Of a stretch of DNA of 64,000 nt, positions 1 through 10,924 are shown one piece after another. The stretch's first letter is position 1. Each line of letters starts with the position of its first letter. Both the position numbers and the translations under genes were made by a program. Below the pieces are notes generated by a model. It had not been told where the DNA came from. It worked only from the letters and a program-made list of their open reading frames with translations, and did no database searches. The DNA lies in assembly GCA_036362985.1 (NCBI GenBank), contig JAYGXS010000004.1, positions 68,425,702 through 68,489,701 of the forward strand, in the 5' to 3' direction. The stretch comes from Ligula intestinalis (Eukaryota > Platyhelminthes > Cestoda > Diphyllobothriidea > Diphyllobothriidae).

Positions 1-450
1 CCTTTGACTTCTACATCGCATTTTCCACCTATCGTGCTCTGTTTATTTCTATAGAACCACACCATATCCCAGTTATTCTGATAGTTTTTTGGCCTAGTTT
101 CTGACCTCGGGTGCGTCTACTCAGGTGACAAAACTAGCACTAAATCAAGAAGGACTAAACAATAATCACAAGCAGTTTGGCACTTGTAGCATTCTTCTCA
201 CACCGAGAGTCCACTTATATGTCCGAAAACCATGCCTCAAGATCCTGCACAGTTTTTTCCTGGCTTTTTGGTTAACTTTAGTTCATTCTATAGCTGCCCT
301 TAGAGACACCTTTTTGAGGACGTAGGACTTCTCATGGGGACTCCGAGTTAATATTCTAGATAGACTGGCTTGCTACTCAACGTTTTGGTACGGTCTTATC
401 ATTCACCGCACAGTATGAAATAGTTCGAACTAACTTCTCGTCTTCCCTTT

Positions 451-473
451 TAGAGTACTCCCGCACCGCTTAA
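451..473 (+). promoter_or_regulatory. Splice acceptor just upstream of the start codon; spliced-leader acceptor candidate
   Basis: A pyrimidine-rich run (about 436-450) ends in TTTTAG at 453, only 20 nt before the ATG at 474. An in-frame TAA (471-473) directly precedes the ATG and fixes the start. No upstream coding exon is visible. The acceptor could belong to a 5' UTR cis-intron or, as is known for many flatworm genes, receive a trans-spliced leader. The choice between these is inference. Confidence 0.45.
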
Positions 474-554
474 ATGGATGTCGATCGTTCACGTGACCCG
501 CGCCTTGTACGTCGGCTAAATTCCGTCATCAGTAGCCATTTACGTAGCAAAACG
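454..554 (+). CDS. First coding exon (ATG at 474)
   Basis: The exon has an acceptor at 453 and donor ACG|GTGAGT at 554/555. From the ATG at 474 it encodes 27 residues, including RLVRR, and ends in phase 0. An in-frame stop directly upstream of the ATG supports this start. Confidence 0.6.
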
Positions 555-3500
555 GTGAGTTTGGAATTTTGTATTTTATCAAATTGTATTGCCGTTTTTA
601 GCTTGAATGTTTTGTTGGTAACGTAAGGCGCAATTATTTTGGCCTAATCTTCTAACTTAACATTTATTTAACCGCCACAGTTGATCTCTAAAGCATCTCA
701 AATGTCTGAATTTTAGCCTTCGGACCATTTTAATATCAAACCGCAAAATTTCGGCTGCCTATCTGTAACAGTCCGGTCTTTTTTACTATGTTATTTGTTA
801 CTCACAATTGTTCTTCTTTCAGGAAGAAAAAACACCTCTGGCTCTGCTGAAAACCCCAACCTCGAAAGCTGTAAGTCGCACTTTACTTGACCTAATGATG
901 GACACACACATCTTCCGGTAGATCTTTTCCCTCCATGCTTGTTTCACCAGTTTGCAGAGACAGAACGCTAGAATTTCGACACAAGCTTGAAAAAAAAACA
1001 CCCGCCGAAATGTGGTACTTTGTGGAAATTCTGATGTTGACCAACCTCCTTATAACATCAGTCCTTTTTTCTCCTTAAGAGGGTTTCCACGACACGCATC
1101 GTCTGAGGTTGGAAGAAACCGTACTCCCGAATAGAGATCGTGCTTGATTAGTCGTCGGGGTTGAATTGACGCCTGTGCTGGCCTTAGACTATGACCGAGC
1201 TGTCATTGGTCGAACCAACATCCACATCGTGGGAAGCACGTCAGTGTAAGGGGCTCCTTTCTGACTTTGCAAATTGGTTTCATAGAACCTTCACGTGCCG
1301 CTACATGGAAGCGGATGTCCTGGCCTGCTTGCGATCTTACCTAGTTAACAGAAGAATGAAGTACAGTGCGATTTATTAGCTCAGCTTTCTAGACAAGAAC
1401 CCGAAAGCATCCGAAGCCGGTTAACTCGTGATAGCATCGACAATCAGTCTGAAAAATCTTTTGATCTGCCTCACGGACTAATGGCATTAATAACGAACGC
1501 TTGCTACTGCCTTCTGCATTTCGAGCTTCTGTGCGAAACTGGCGTTCTGTTCTGAAATGTTCGGATATTAATATGTGAGGACCGCTAATCTAGGTTTTGG
1601 ATGATTTACTTTCTAGTTTTGCCCTGGAGCTCACGCAGGCAGTCACATGGCGTCCAATAGGGTACGATGAAATGGATCCGGCAAAGCAAAAGGAGCCCGA
1701 AATGACCGTTTCAGGTTTATTAGCCATCATCAGCCAGTCATACCCAATCTCAAGGGTCGGAACCCCCGAGATTCGAACCGCGGGACCCTGGTCATTGAGT
1801 TTACTACTCTACCATTGCAAAATGGGCTCGTGGCTTTATCGGTTGAGATCAGGAACATTATGAATATGTGGGGATCGCCGATCCAGATGTGGAACAATGT
1901 ACAGTTCGGTTTTGCCCTGGAGCTCACTTTAGAGCCCATGCAGGCAGTCACATAGCGACCAGTAGAGTGGTAAACTCAATGACCAGAGGTTCTGGGTTCG
2001 AATCTCGGGTGTTCTGGCCCCTGAGATAGGTAATGACTGGCTGATGCCGGCTAATAAGCCGGAAATGGCCATTTCGGTCTCCCCTTGCTTCGTCGGATCC
2101 ATTCCATACTCGGGTATATCCGGCTAAAGCTATTTTAGGACAGCAGAATGGCTGATGCCGTTGATGTTTGCTTGCGATAGAGGTTGTTTTTTAGAAGTCT
2201 ATGCTATGCCACCTGTCGATGGTGCAGTAAGCACCTTTGACTGTCGAACAGTACACTGGAAAGCACTGGTCTGTCTAGTTTTTATGCTGACCCCACAATG
2301 ATGGTTTCATTACCGTTTTGTGGGTCTTCCTCTACACCAACCCCGTGTGCTATATTTGAGCAAGCCGTCATAAGACACCAACAAGTCGTGGATAAACATT
2401 CACCACGCATCGACCAAGCTGGCGCACAATTCGCCGTAGTTACCCCTGTTCGGATGCACTGGCCACACTTTTTCGTGAATTAAAAAGGCTCTCTTTCCTC
2501 TTTCAGGAAGAAAAGNNNNNNNNNNNNNNNNNNNNNNNNNNNNNNNNNNNNNNNNNNNNNNNNNNNNNNNNNNNNNNNNNNNNNNNNNNNNNNNNNNNNN
2601 NNNNNNNNNNNNNNNNNNNNNNNNNNNNNNNNNNNNNNNNNNNNNNNNNNNNNNNNNNNNNNNNNNNNNNNNNNNNNNNNNNNNNNNNNNNNNNNNNNNN
2701 NNNNNNNNNNNNNNNNNNNNNNNNNNNNNNNNNNNNNNNNNNNNNNNNNNNNNNNNNNNNNNNNNNNNNNNNNNNNNNNNNNNNNNNNNNNNNNNNNNNN
2801 NNNNNNNNNNNNNNNNNNNNNNNNNNNNNNNNNNNNNNNNNNNNNNNNNNNNNNNNNNNNNNNNNNNNNNNNNNNNNNNNNNNNNNNNNNNNNNNNNNNN
2901 NNNNNNNNNNNNNNNNNNNNNNNNNNNNNNNNNNNNNNNNNNNNNNNNNNNNNNNNNNNNNNNNNNNNNNNNNNNNNNNNNNNNNNNNNNNNNNNNNNNN
3001 NNNNNNNNNNNNNNNNNNNNNNNNNNNNNNNNNNNNNNNNNNNNNNNNNNNNNNNNNNNNNNNNNNNNNNNNNNNNNNNNNNNNNNNNNNNNNNNNNNNN
3101 NNNNNNNNNNNNNNNNNNNNNNNNNNNNNNNNNNNNNNNNNNNNNNNNNNNNNNNNNNNNNNNNNNNNNNNNNNNAGGGATTTTAGGAGAAAAACTGTCG
3201 CTCTTGTGGGGGTAATGTGTGGGATTTAGGAGAAAAAAGAGAGGGGTTCTACGACATACATCGTCTGCAGATGGAAAAATGTGTACTCCCGAGTTGAACT
3301 TGATTATTTGTCGGGTTTGAGTATACGCATACAGTGGCCTTAAAGTATGACCGAGTTTTTATTGGTCGAACTGACATTCATAACGCAGAAAGGCAGTCAA
3401 TATAAGGGGCTCATTTCTGACTTTAGAAGTTAGTCTGATGGAATCTTAAAGTGCTGTTCCGTGGAAGCGGATGCTCTGGCCTACTTGCGATGTTTATCTA

Positions 3501-6500
3501 GTTGGTGAAAGGACAAATTACTATGCGTTTTAGCTTGTAGGGATCTAAGTCGTGGTTGTACTCGGATCACTACAATCATTAGGTCGAATCCCAGATCGGA
3601 AGTACAAGGAAAGAGTCGCCAGGATGGGGAGTTTATTGAATGCAGAACTCCCAGTTGATGTCTCAGGTGGCAGTGGCCACTGGCAAAGCCAGGGCTAGCG
3701 TTGATTGCATCCAGCCAGGCCTGAGAGTGTTTACTGTGTGTTGTGTGGGGTTATGACGGTTGCTTTAGTAGGATTGGGAATCGAGTTCAAGTATTCTGTC
3801 CTTAATATTTTGCAATTGCCCGAGCGGATGTCGTCTGTAGAGTTGTTTGCTGCATCGGCCGAGGGGTGTTTTAGTCAAGTGGCAGGCGCGCTTATTAAGC
3901 TGAGGTCAACTGTCGGGTCCGCCGACACGCCGAAGAACAGGGAACGCTGGCGCAGCTGTTATCGGTTAGCCAGAAGCAGCTGCGAGGTCAAGCCTCGGGG
4001 GGTGGGGACTCTAGTGAAAAAAGCATTGGAACAGTCGTTTGTTACGACATGACTTAGAAAACGAAGGGGGAGACAGACAATGTGGCTGTCCGCCACAAGC
4101 TCAATTTTCTAGATAAGCACCTAAAAGCATCTGAAACAGATTAACTCATGATTGCTTCGACAACTGATCTGAAAAATCGCTGATCTGTCACTGGGACTGT
4201 TGAAATTAACAATAAATGCTTGCTACTGCCTTCTGCATTTCGGCCTTCTATGCAGAATTAGATTCCTCTTCTATCTGGCTGGCGTTATTTTAGGACACCA
4301 GAACGTCTCGTGCCGTTCATGTTTACTTGTGATAGGGAGCTGTTAGAGTGGTGCAATGGCCAAATGGTAAGCTCAATGATTAAAGGTCCTGGCTTTGAAT
4401 CCTAGAGATTGGGTATGACTGGCTGATGACGGCTAACAAGCCAGAAATGGCTATTCCGGTCTCTCTTTGCTTTTTCGGATCCATTCCATAGGGAGGTCTG
4501 TTCACCAATTTCTATCTATAGTCCTCAATACTTGGTTCATTCCCGTTTTTTTGCGTCTTCCCTACAACAGTTTCGTATGATATAATTGAGCGAGCAATCA
4601 TAGGACACCAAAAAGCTGTGGATAAAAGTTTATCATGCATCGACCAAGCTGGTAGGCCATCCTCCGTAGTAACTAGACGTTACCCCTTTGTTCGTATGCA
4701 GCTGGCCACACCTGTTTGTGAATTCAAAGGCTCTCTTTCCCCTTTCAGGAAGAAAAAAATCCGCCAACTCCACGAAAAACCCCATCCTTTAAACCTGTAA
4801 GTTGTAGCGATCTAAATAAGGGGTTGTGCTTAGAGCACAACGATGATCCGGCCAAATAACAGGTTATAAGCAAAAGAGCTATTAACGAGCTAGCAAGCGA
4901 CAGTGTCGCAGGCACGAAACATGGCACTAAGAGAGAAGCCAGCATCATAATGCAGGGATTAACGGAATCAACCGCAGCCACTCCCATGGACCGGCATTCC
5001 GCAGATGTCCAGCTCTTCCATGCACTTATGAACAAAAATGCTGAGACCCAATGTACCGTTAGAGTGCGAAAAGGCCTTCCGCCTTGGCAAACGGCCAGAG
5101 AGCCCAACTGGAACGGCACATCCCAGACCTCTGAAAGTGGTCATGACAAGGAGCCAAGACGCCAAGCTCATTCTATCTAGACGTTTTAAAATAAAAGACT
5201 CTGACCCGGGAGTTTTTTTCAGCAAGAGTTCTCAGCTGCAGAACGGAACAAACGTCGTCAACTTGTTTCCGAAAAGAGGGAGCGGGCCAGCAAGGGCGAA
5301 CAAAACTTGGTTATTTACAACCAAGTGATCCAACGTCCATTGTTCTCACCTTGGATAAGTCCGTTCCGAATAACCACACAGTCGGCTCATTAGGGGGAGG
5401 ATTGAGCCCAATCGAAAAAACATACAGAGGCAGAACGAAGGGGAAAACATTTGGTTATTTACAACAACCAAGTGATCCAGCGTCCACTGTTCTCTCCCGG
5501 GAAAGATCCTCCCCAGATGACCGCACAGTTGACCCGGTAAGGGGCGGGGAGAGCCTGACTGTAACCACTTCTCGAGCAAACAGAAAGTTAACTTTCATGT
5601 GCACAAATGCACAGAGTATGCTATCAAAGCTAGACGAGCTGAAGATTCATGCCTTTGAATTATCACTAGATATAGTTTCAATAACGGAAACTTGAATGTC
5701 TGAACGGGTAGCCGACGGCGAGGTATCCATGCCTGGCTATCAACTGTTCAGAAAAGACAGCGAAGATCTTCAAGGTGGTGGCGTAGCAACATACGTGAAA
5801 AATGGACTCACAGTTTTAGACAAAACGGATAAACTGGCGTGTACTTCCGAGGCCATCTGGCTGTCCATTGAAGTACCAGGTGCACCCAACCTCGATGTCC
5901 TGACACTCTACCGACCACCGAGAAGAGAGCCCTTAGTGGATGCCTCCTTGCTAGCGGAGCTGGAAAAGATTACTGCACGATCGGACATCCTGATTGTGGG
6001 GGACTTTAACGTGCCTCACATCGACTGGGGTGCGGCCTGCGCACATAGCTCCGATCTAACCTTCGACAGCTGCCTTCTGAGCATGACTCTGAAGTTTTTT
6101 CTCACGCAACACGTCACTTTTCCGACAAGGATGAGCAATGGCCAACAGTCCAACTGTCTGGACCTCGCAGGACAGCATCGACGAAGTGTCATGTCTCCCA
6201 CCACTAGGTAAAAGTGACCATGTTATACTGCTATGGGAGTACTCGTTATTCTCAATACCGGAGAGACCCTCAACAGCCAGAAGAAATTTTTGGCGAGGCG
6301 ATTTTGATCGAATGAAGACCGAACTCACGCTTGCCGATTGGGAACCTCTATTTTCTGAAAACATAACTGCGGACTGGGAAGCGTTCCGGAACACACTGCA
6401 CAGATTCGTCGACAACCACTGTCCAATTTCGCGAAAAAAGTGACCACTAGACCGCGATGGCTTACGCAAGCCTTAAAAATAGAAGCGAACAAAAAGCGGA

Positions 6501-9500
6501 AGCTGTGGAAAAAAATGCTAGCAGACAGGACTCCTGCATCTGTCAGTGCCTACAAAACTCAGAGAAACCGGGTCAAGGGTCTTATTCTCAAAAAAGACGG
6601 GCTTTCGAAGCAGACTTCCTAAACCGGGCCACGGTGAACCCCAAGCTGTTTTACGGTTACCTCAGGCAGAGTACCAAAAACAAGGATCCGACACCCCTGC
6701 TGAGGACCGCTGAGGGAAGAGACTTGATAGATGATCAAGCAAAGGCTGATCATCTTTCGCAATTTTTCCGGTCAGTCTTCACAAAGGAAACGGCATACGA
6801 TCACCCCACCGATGACACCGAAGCGGATACAATAGTTGAGACTGTCCAATTCCCCGAGGCTGTTGTTCTTAAGGAACTCTTAAGGTTAAAAGAATCTAAG
6901 TCACCAGGTCCCGACGACGTACCAGCCAAGATTTTGAAGGAGCTCGCCAATGAGTTGGCCAAACCACTCTCTATGCTCTTTCAAACCTCCTTCGAAACCG
7001 GATGCCTACCAGTAGATTGGAAATCCGCGAGGATTACGCCGCTATACAAGGGGGAAGCCGGGTCTCAGCGAATCACTACCGACTGGTCAGCCTTACTGCA
7101 ATCTGTTGCAAAATCAGGGAAAAAATGATCAAGCAACAACTTATGCAGTTCCTGGAACAAAACCATCTGCTATCGGATGCTCAGCATGGTTTTTGTAGAG
7201 GTAGGTCCTGCGTAAAAAACTTGCTCTACTGTTTAGAACGGTGGACTGAGGCAGTCGATATTGGAAACTCAGTGCACGTTGTCTATGTTGACTTAAAAAA
7301 GGCTTTCGATAGCGTTCCGCACCACCGCCTCCTTTATAAACTCAGCCGCATAGGAGTAAGAGGTAGGTCTCCTTGCGTGTATAAAAAGCTTTCTAATCGG
7401 TCGCTCGCAAACTCTCCACATCAGCAACAAACAGTCAGCCAAGGTTGAGGTTGAGAGTGGTGTTCCCCAAGGCTCCGTTCTCGGCCCTATCTTGTTTGTT
7501 ATCTACATCAACGACTGTGTCCGCGAACTGGATTGCGGTATCGCCATGTTCGCTGATGATATAAAACTTTCGAGCGTAATTCGAACTGCGGCTGACGAAG
7601 TGCACTTACAGGAAAATTTAAATAGACTTAAAAATGGTCGGCCGACTGGCTCTTACCGTTCAATGAGAGCAAGTGCACCACCATTCGAGTCGGTAAATCC
7701 GGTTCTTCAAATGGCACGGCTTACCGACTGAATGACATACCATTGAAGGAAGTGAACGCCCAGAAAGACTTAGGAGTCTGGATCACACCCTCGCTTAAAC
7801 CATCCATGCATTGCACAAAGGTAGCCAAGTCCGCGATGTCGATCCTATACCTCGTCAGACGAGCTTTTTCTACCTTCAATGAAGAGTGCTTCACAAAAGT
7901 CTTCGTAACCTTCGTGTGACCGCACCTAGAATCCGCTATCCAAGCTTGGAGACCCTGGGCCAGGAAAGACATCAACATCCTGGAAAAGGTACAATGGCGT
8001 GCAACCAAACTTGTTATTGGGCAGGGCTCGCAACCTTTTGAAACACGGCTGTCGAATCTCAACCTCTTCCCATTGTGCTACAGGCAGCTTCGGGGGGACC
8101 TGATACTAGCATTCCACGTATTATGTCTTCAAGACTGCTGTCTTATATCAGGGAATTTTTTCGAATTAGCAATGACCACGAATCTGAGGGGTCATCCTCT
8201 CAAATTAAAGGTGACAGGGGCCAGGCTGGACGCTCGGAAACACTTCTTCTCGAAAAGGGTGGTCGGAGCGTGGAATTCGCTTCCTCAGGACGTCGTTATG
8301 TCGGAATCGCTAGAGCGTTTTAAGCGAAAACTGGATCGATATAGCAGTGCACGATGGATTGGAACCGACAATTTACAATAATAATAATACTTTCACTTTT
8401 TCGGTAGTATTAGTTTTATATCCATTCAAGTTTGCTATTTATAACGCCCTCCCACGCATAGCCTCATGCGAAGGTCTCCGCGGTCTACCATATTTGGCTA
8501 TCTGCGTACCATGAGTATCCAGCTAGCGATATTATCAGCCAGACCTGACGGCCTAAACATTCACCCTTGGTTCGACCCAAAGCGGACTGTCGACGATCTG
8601 GACGGATGCCTCTGTTTTTCCAGTTCCTTTGGCGGACTCTGCAATCAGCAAGGAAGAATCAGGACGTGACTTTCACACGGTGATGATCCTGGGAACCTTT
8701 GCAACGCCCAACCCCCGTTGGAACCCCCTTTTTTCTCCTAACTCCCACGCATTACCCCCACAAGAGCGACAGTTTTTCACCTAAAAATCGCTGAGGAGTT
8801 TTTTCACTGTCTGCTCCTATTTTCATCCTATGACACAGGACAACTGGCCTCGCCAATAGTCTGAGAAAAAAATTTTCTGCTATCACTGCTCATATGTACA
8901 AATAGGGCACTCAAAGGAATTTTTCCTACACATCCCTCAATATACTGATACTTACAGGTGTCACCAGAGTAAGGGCTTTATTGTACACAGGACCCTAAGT
9001 CGCTGTCTCAGGCAGCTGGCTGATTGGCTAGTAGCTCTTGTTCGACCAAGAGCCCTGCCGGATTGGCCTCAATCCCGGCGGTGGCGAGGATTAGGAGGAG
9101 TCGAAGCAGCGTGGTCGGGTGGGACTGCTCCGTCATCAAAAACAGAGATGGAGAGGAGGGGAGATAGATCCACTGCAGGGAGGTTTAGTGTAACAGTGGC
9201 CGCTAACGAAGCCAGTGCTGGTGTGTTGACTGCGTCTAGTCGCTCCCAAGGGTATGTGTGTTGTGTGGGATGTGATGATGGCAGGTGCTTCTACACGACT
9301 GTGAGGCAAGTTTAAGTGATTTGTTATTGGTGCGTTGCGATTGCGCGAGAGGTGTCGAGTATTGAGGGCCTCTGCTGCATGGACGCGACTTGGCGTGTTC
9401 AAGTGACTCTTAAGAAACCACAACAAGTTGGATATGCGCGTGTGTGCGCAGCTCCGTCTGCTATGTTTGAGCAAGCCATCATAGGGCACCAAAAAGCTGT

Positions 9501-10691
9501 GGGTAAGAATTTATCCTGCATGGACAGAGCTCGCAGGAAATCATCCGTATTTACTTGACTTTACTCCCTGCTCTTATGTGGCTGGCCACACTAGCTCATG
9601 CATTATAAGGCTTCCTTTCTCCTTTTTAGAAAGAAAATAAACCCCTGACCCCACGGAAAACTCCATCCTATAAAGCTGTTAGTCACACTTTATCTTACAT
9701 ATTTCCTCTTACTGTTGACTCTTACATTTCCTGTGTTGTCAATCGACCCTCTAAGTACCGAAATTGACCATGGCGACCAGTGTAATCCAGTTGTCCAATG
9801 GTTGCCAGGGTAACAGTCTATTATAGGGTTCAATACGGAAGCCTAACCTCCGTAATTCTGTAATATCGGACCGACGGTAATAGAAGTTGTTAAAAGGGAA
9901 CAATAAGGAGATGCAGGATAGAAAATAAAAGAAACAACCCAAACAAAAACAGGAAAAAGCAGGTAAAATTATTTTAGTTGACTCAATTGTGAAAAACTCG
10001 CGGCCTCAGTGGGGGTCGAACCTACACAGCAGGGAAGGCTTTTGCGCAGCCAACGCTCTACCATTTAGCTACGAGCCTCACAGCGTGCCGTGGATTTAGT
10101 CATGCTTGGGTCGATTTGCTTGCCCAGCTTTCCAGCACGCATGTAATCCGACAATACGGACGCTGACTGCCAGCTAACATATAGTGACTACCAAATATAC
10201 GGTAATTTAAAAATAAAATAAAATAATAATAATTCAATAAATAATTTTAATAAATAATAATAAATTAAAAATAAATTACCATTACCACTCGTCACGCATT
10301 GCAAAATTCTGGAGGTTTGGCTTCCGCCGTGAGCCCTATAATAGACTGTCATCGTTTCCAGCTTTTTCCCTGCAACCTCTAGAGCCAATTATTTTCAGTG
10401 CACGAGTTTTTCTTTAAAAAGCTGCACAAAGCCTTCTTCAAGACAAGTTCCTTAAATTACTTCTTTTTTGTTTCCTTTCAACAGGTGTTGAAGACTTCGC
10501 ATCTTGAAAATGCGGCAGAGACAGCTATCATTAAGAGCAGCGTCCCCACAGCTAAAAAGGACGACACATTTGAGCTGAAGCGTAGGCCCTTTTACACTTG
10601 GCGTTCTCAAACTAATCTTTTTTTCTACCTTTTAGTCGCCAACTTTTCAGTATTGCTTCCTGTCCTACCAGATCTACTGCCCCCTGTCCGG
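454..10691 (+). CDS. N-terminal exon block of an unrecognised gene with a 48-nt micro-exon array
   Basis: Six exons in one phase are visible: 454-554 (ATG 474, 27 codons, basic, beginning MDVDRSRDPR), 823-870, 2507-2515 (then cut by the N gap), 4749-4796, 9630-9677 and 10485-10691. All coding boundaries are phase 0, so any micro-exon can be included or skipped without a frameshift. The micro-exons encode variants of EEKxPxTPRKTPSxKx, rich in Lys, Pro and Thr-Pro, which resembles proline-directed kinase sites. The last exon adds 69 codons. I do not recognise the protein. It may be the N-terminus of the ankyrin-repeat gene starting at 15326, because a tentative 34-nt exon (13882-13915) would join the phases. 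A CR1-like LINE occupies most of the intron between the third and fourth micro-exons. Confidence 0.55.
823..870 (+). CDS. 48-nt micro-exon, copy 1
   Basis: Acceptor TTTCAG ends at 822 and donor GTAAGT begins at 871. The 16 codons read EEKTPLALLKTPTSKA, phase 0 at both ends. This copy is the most divergent in the middle: LALL replaces the PTPR or LTPR of the later copies. Confidence 0.65.
1624..1825 (-). repeat. tRNA-derived SINE copy, minus orientation
   Basis: Read on the - strand, a B-box-like GGTTCGAATC lies near 1775, followed by the family tail (pairing GGCTAATAA-type segment, then CGGGCTCC toward 1690). It faces another copy of the same family at 1930-2115, forming an inverted pair. 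Confidence 0.55.
1930..2115 (+). repeat. tRNA-derived SINE copy, plus orientation
   Basis: It contains A-box-like AGTGGTAAACTC, a B box GGGTTCGAATC near 2002, then the family tail with TGACTGGCTGATG, GGCTAATAAGCC and GGATCCATTCCAT. The same tail occurs at 4380-4490 and, diverged, at 44290-44350. Confidence 0.6.
2507..2515 (+). CDS. 48-nt micro-exon, copy 2 (cut by assembly gap)
   Basis: Acceptor TTTCAG is followed by GAAGAAAAG (codons EEK), then the N run starts. The homologous position and identical first residues make it a micro-exon copy. Its remaining 39 nt are unassembled. Confidence 0.55.
2516..3175. other. Assembly gap, 660 N
   Basis: An unresolved run of N starts inside micro-exon copy 2. 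The gap falls within a tandem duplication, so its true length and content are unreliable, and additional micro-exon copies could be hidden here. Confidence 0.99.
3541..4085 (+). repeat. Insertion inside duplication unit 2, unknown repeat family
   Basis: This stretch is absent from unit 1. Its middle (about 3670-3760: GCCAGxGCTxG, TTGAxTGCxTC, TGTGTGTTGTGTGGG) is similar to 9195-9275, so it is a dispersed repeat. No protein domain is recognisable. Confidence 0.45.
4335..4495 (+). repeat. tRNA-derived SINE copy
   Basis: A degenerate tRNA-like head (GGTAAGCTC, then CTTTGAATCC as B box) is followed by the family tail TGACTGGCTGATGACGGCTAA and GGATCCATTCCAT near 4490. It is diverged from the copy at 1930-2115 but collinear with it. 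Confidence 0.55.
4749..4796 (+). CDS. 48-nt micro-exon, copy 3
   Basis: Acceptor CTTTCAG ends at 4748 and donor GTAAGT begins at 4797. The 16 codons read EEKNPPTPRKTPSFKP, phase 0 on both sides. It retains both TPxK-type motifs. Confidence 0.65.
4950..5328 (+). pseudogene. LINE ORF1-like fragment
   Basis: The segment with FRLGKRPESPTGTAHPRPLK (about 5085-5145) aligns with FRIGKRYEEATGTPRPRPLK in the LINE on the - strand at 36246-36704. ORF1 proteins of this LINE group are thought to bind the element's RNA. The reading is broken between frames, so no intact protein is made. Confidence 0.6.
5351..8381 (+). pseudogene. LINE ORF2: endonuclease-reverse transcriptase, disrupted
   Basis: The APE endonuclease begins near 5596 (CTNAQSMLSKLDEL) and contains VGDFNVPHIDW. 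A TGA at 5693-5695 replaces the Trp that the related element has in ETWLSE. Frame changes occur near 6165, 6440 and 7080. The RT carries SPGPDDVPAKILKEL (about 6901), AFDSVPHHRLLYKL (about 7304) and FADDIKL (about 7545). The region after 7740 matches the C-terminus of the minus-strand copy (DLGVWI, LRGHPLKLKVTGARLDARK). ORF2 normally nicks target DNA and primes reverse transcription, but this copy cannot be translated intact. Confidence 0.8.
8995..9310 (+). repeat. Dispersed repeat fragment related to 3541-4085
   Basis: GAAGCCAGTGCTGGTG, TTGACTGCGTCTAG and TGTGTGTTGTGTGGG near 9210-9272 mirror the insertion in duplication unit 2. It lies immediately 3' of the LINE. No coding potential is recognised. 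Confidence 0.4.
9630..9677 (+). CDS. 48-nt micro-exon, copy 4
   Basis: Acceptor CTTTTTAG ends at 9629. The 16 codons read KENKPLTPRKTPSYKA. The donor is GTTAGT rather than GTAAGT, so splicing may be weaker. Upstream intron sequence from about 9450 matches the upstream regions of copies 2 and 3. Confidence 0.6.
10005..10175 (-). repeat. tRNA-derived SINE, 'GGTAGAGCGTTGGCTGCG' family
   Basis: On the - strand: A-box-like TAGCTAAATGGTAGAGCG, then GGTTCGACCCCCACTGAGGC, and flanking CACAATTGAGTCAACT. Related copies lie near 26783 (-), 42690 (+), 42970 (+) and 53340 (-), which argues against a single functional tRNA gene. Confidence 0.6.
10485..10691 (+). CDS. Coding exon, 69 codons, function unknown
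   Basis: Acceptor TTTCAACAG ends at 10484 and donor CGG|GTGAGT follows 10691; phase 0 at both ends. It begins VLKTSHLENAAETA and ends LPDLLPPVR, with a hydrophobic stretch near residues 45-60. Inside it, GTAGGC..CTTTTAG (about 10582-10635) could be a 54-nt intron in the same frame. The hydrophobic segment may therefore be partly intronic. Confidence 0.5.
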
Positions 10692-10924
10692 GTGAGTTGC
10701 CAGCATTCTGTGGCATTTAGTTGCTAGCATGCTGCTTTTTATCGCAACATCTAGTCATTCTTGCTGTGCTTTTCTGGTGTTTCGCTCCTCGTAATCAGTG
10801 GTCATTATTCAAATCCGAACGCCCCCCATAATCATATCGCCTTGTATGGCAGTCGCAGAGTGCTCAAATTGCTCCAAGCGACATTAAAAGATTAGATATC
10901 ACGCCTTAGGATAGCTTCATGGTA

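Larger units (their letters stand above)
823..4748 (+). repeat. Tandem duplication of a micro-exon plus flanking intron
   Basis: Two head-to-tail units can be traced: 823-2506 and 2507-4748. Matching blocks include 1080-1370 with 3240-3520, 1378-1530 with 4092-4260, 2130-2215 with 4285-4340, and 2290-2506 with 4500-4748. Unit 2 carries a private insertion at about 3541-4080 and contains the N gap. The sequence upstream of the fourth micro-exon (about 9450-9629) matches the same intron segment, so a third unit probably existed and was opened by the LINE at 4.8-9.0 kb. Confidence 0.7.
4800..8965 (+). mobile_element. CR1-like non-LTR retrotransposon (LINE), degenerate
   Basis: In order along the + strand: an ORF1-like region (about 4950-5330), an APE endonuclease (about 5590-6240), a reverse transcriptase (about 6457-7760, with the FADDIKL motif near 7550), a conserved C-terminal region (7770-8380) and a 3' UTR ending near 8965. 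The 3' UTR matches those of the copies ending at 32740 (-) and 23035 (+). The same protein segments appear in the 32.7-38.0 kb element. It sits in the intron between micro-exons 3 and 4. The 5' boundary is approximate. Stop codons and frameshifts make it inactive. Confidence 0.85.

Noticed and set aside
10018..10090. Possible tRNA gene on the minus strand
   Set aside because: Head-like A and B boxes are present, but the same sequence with the same flanks recurs at least four more times, so it is a SINE.
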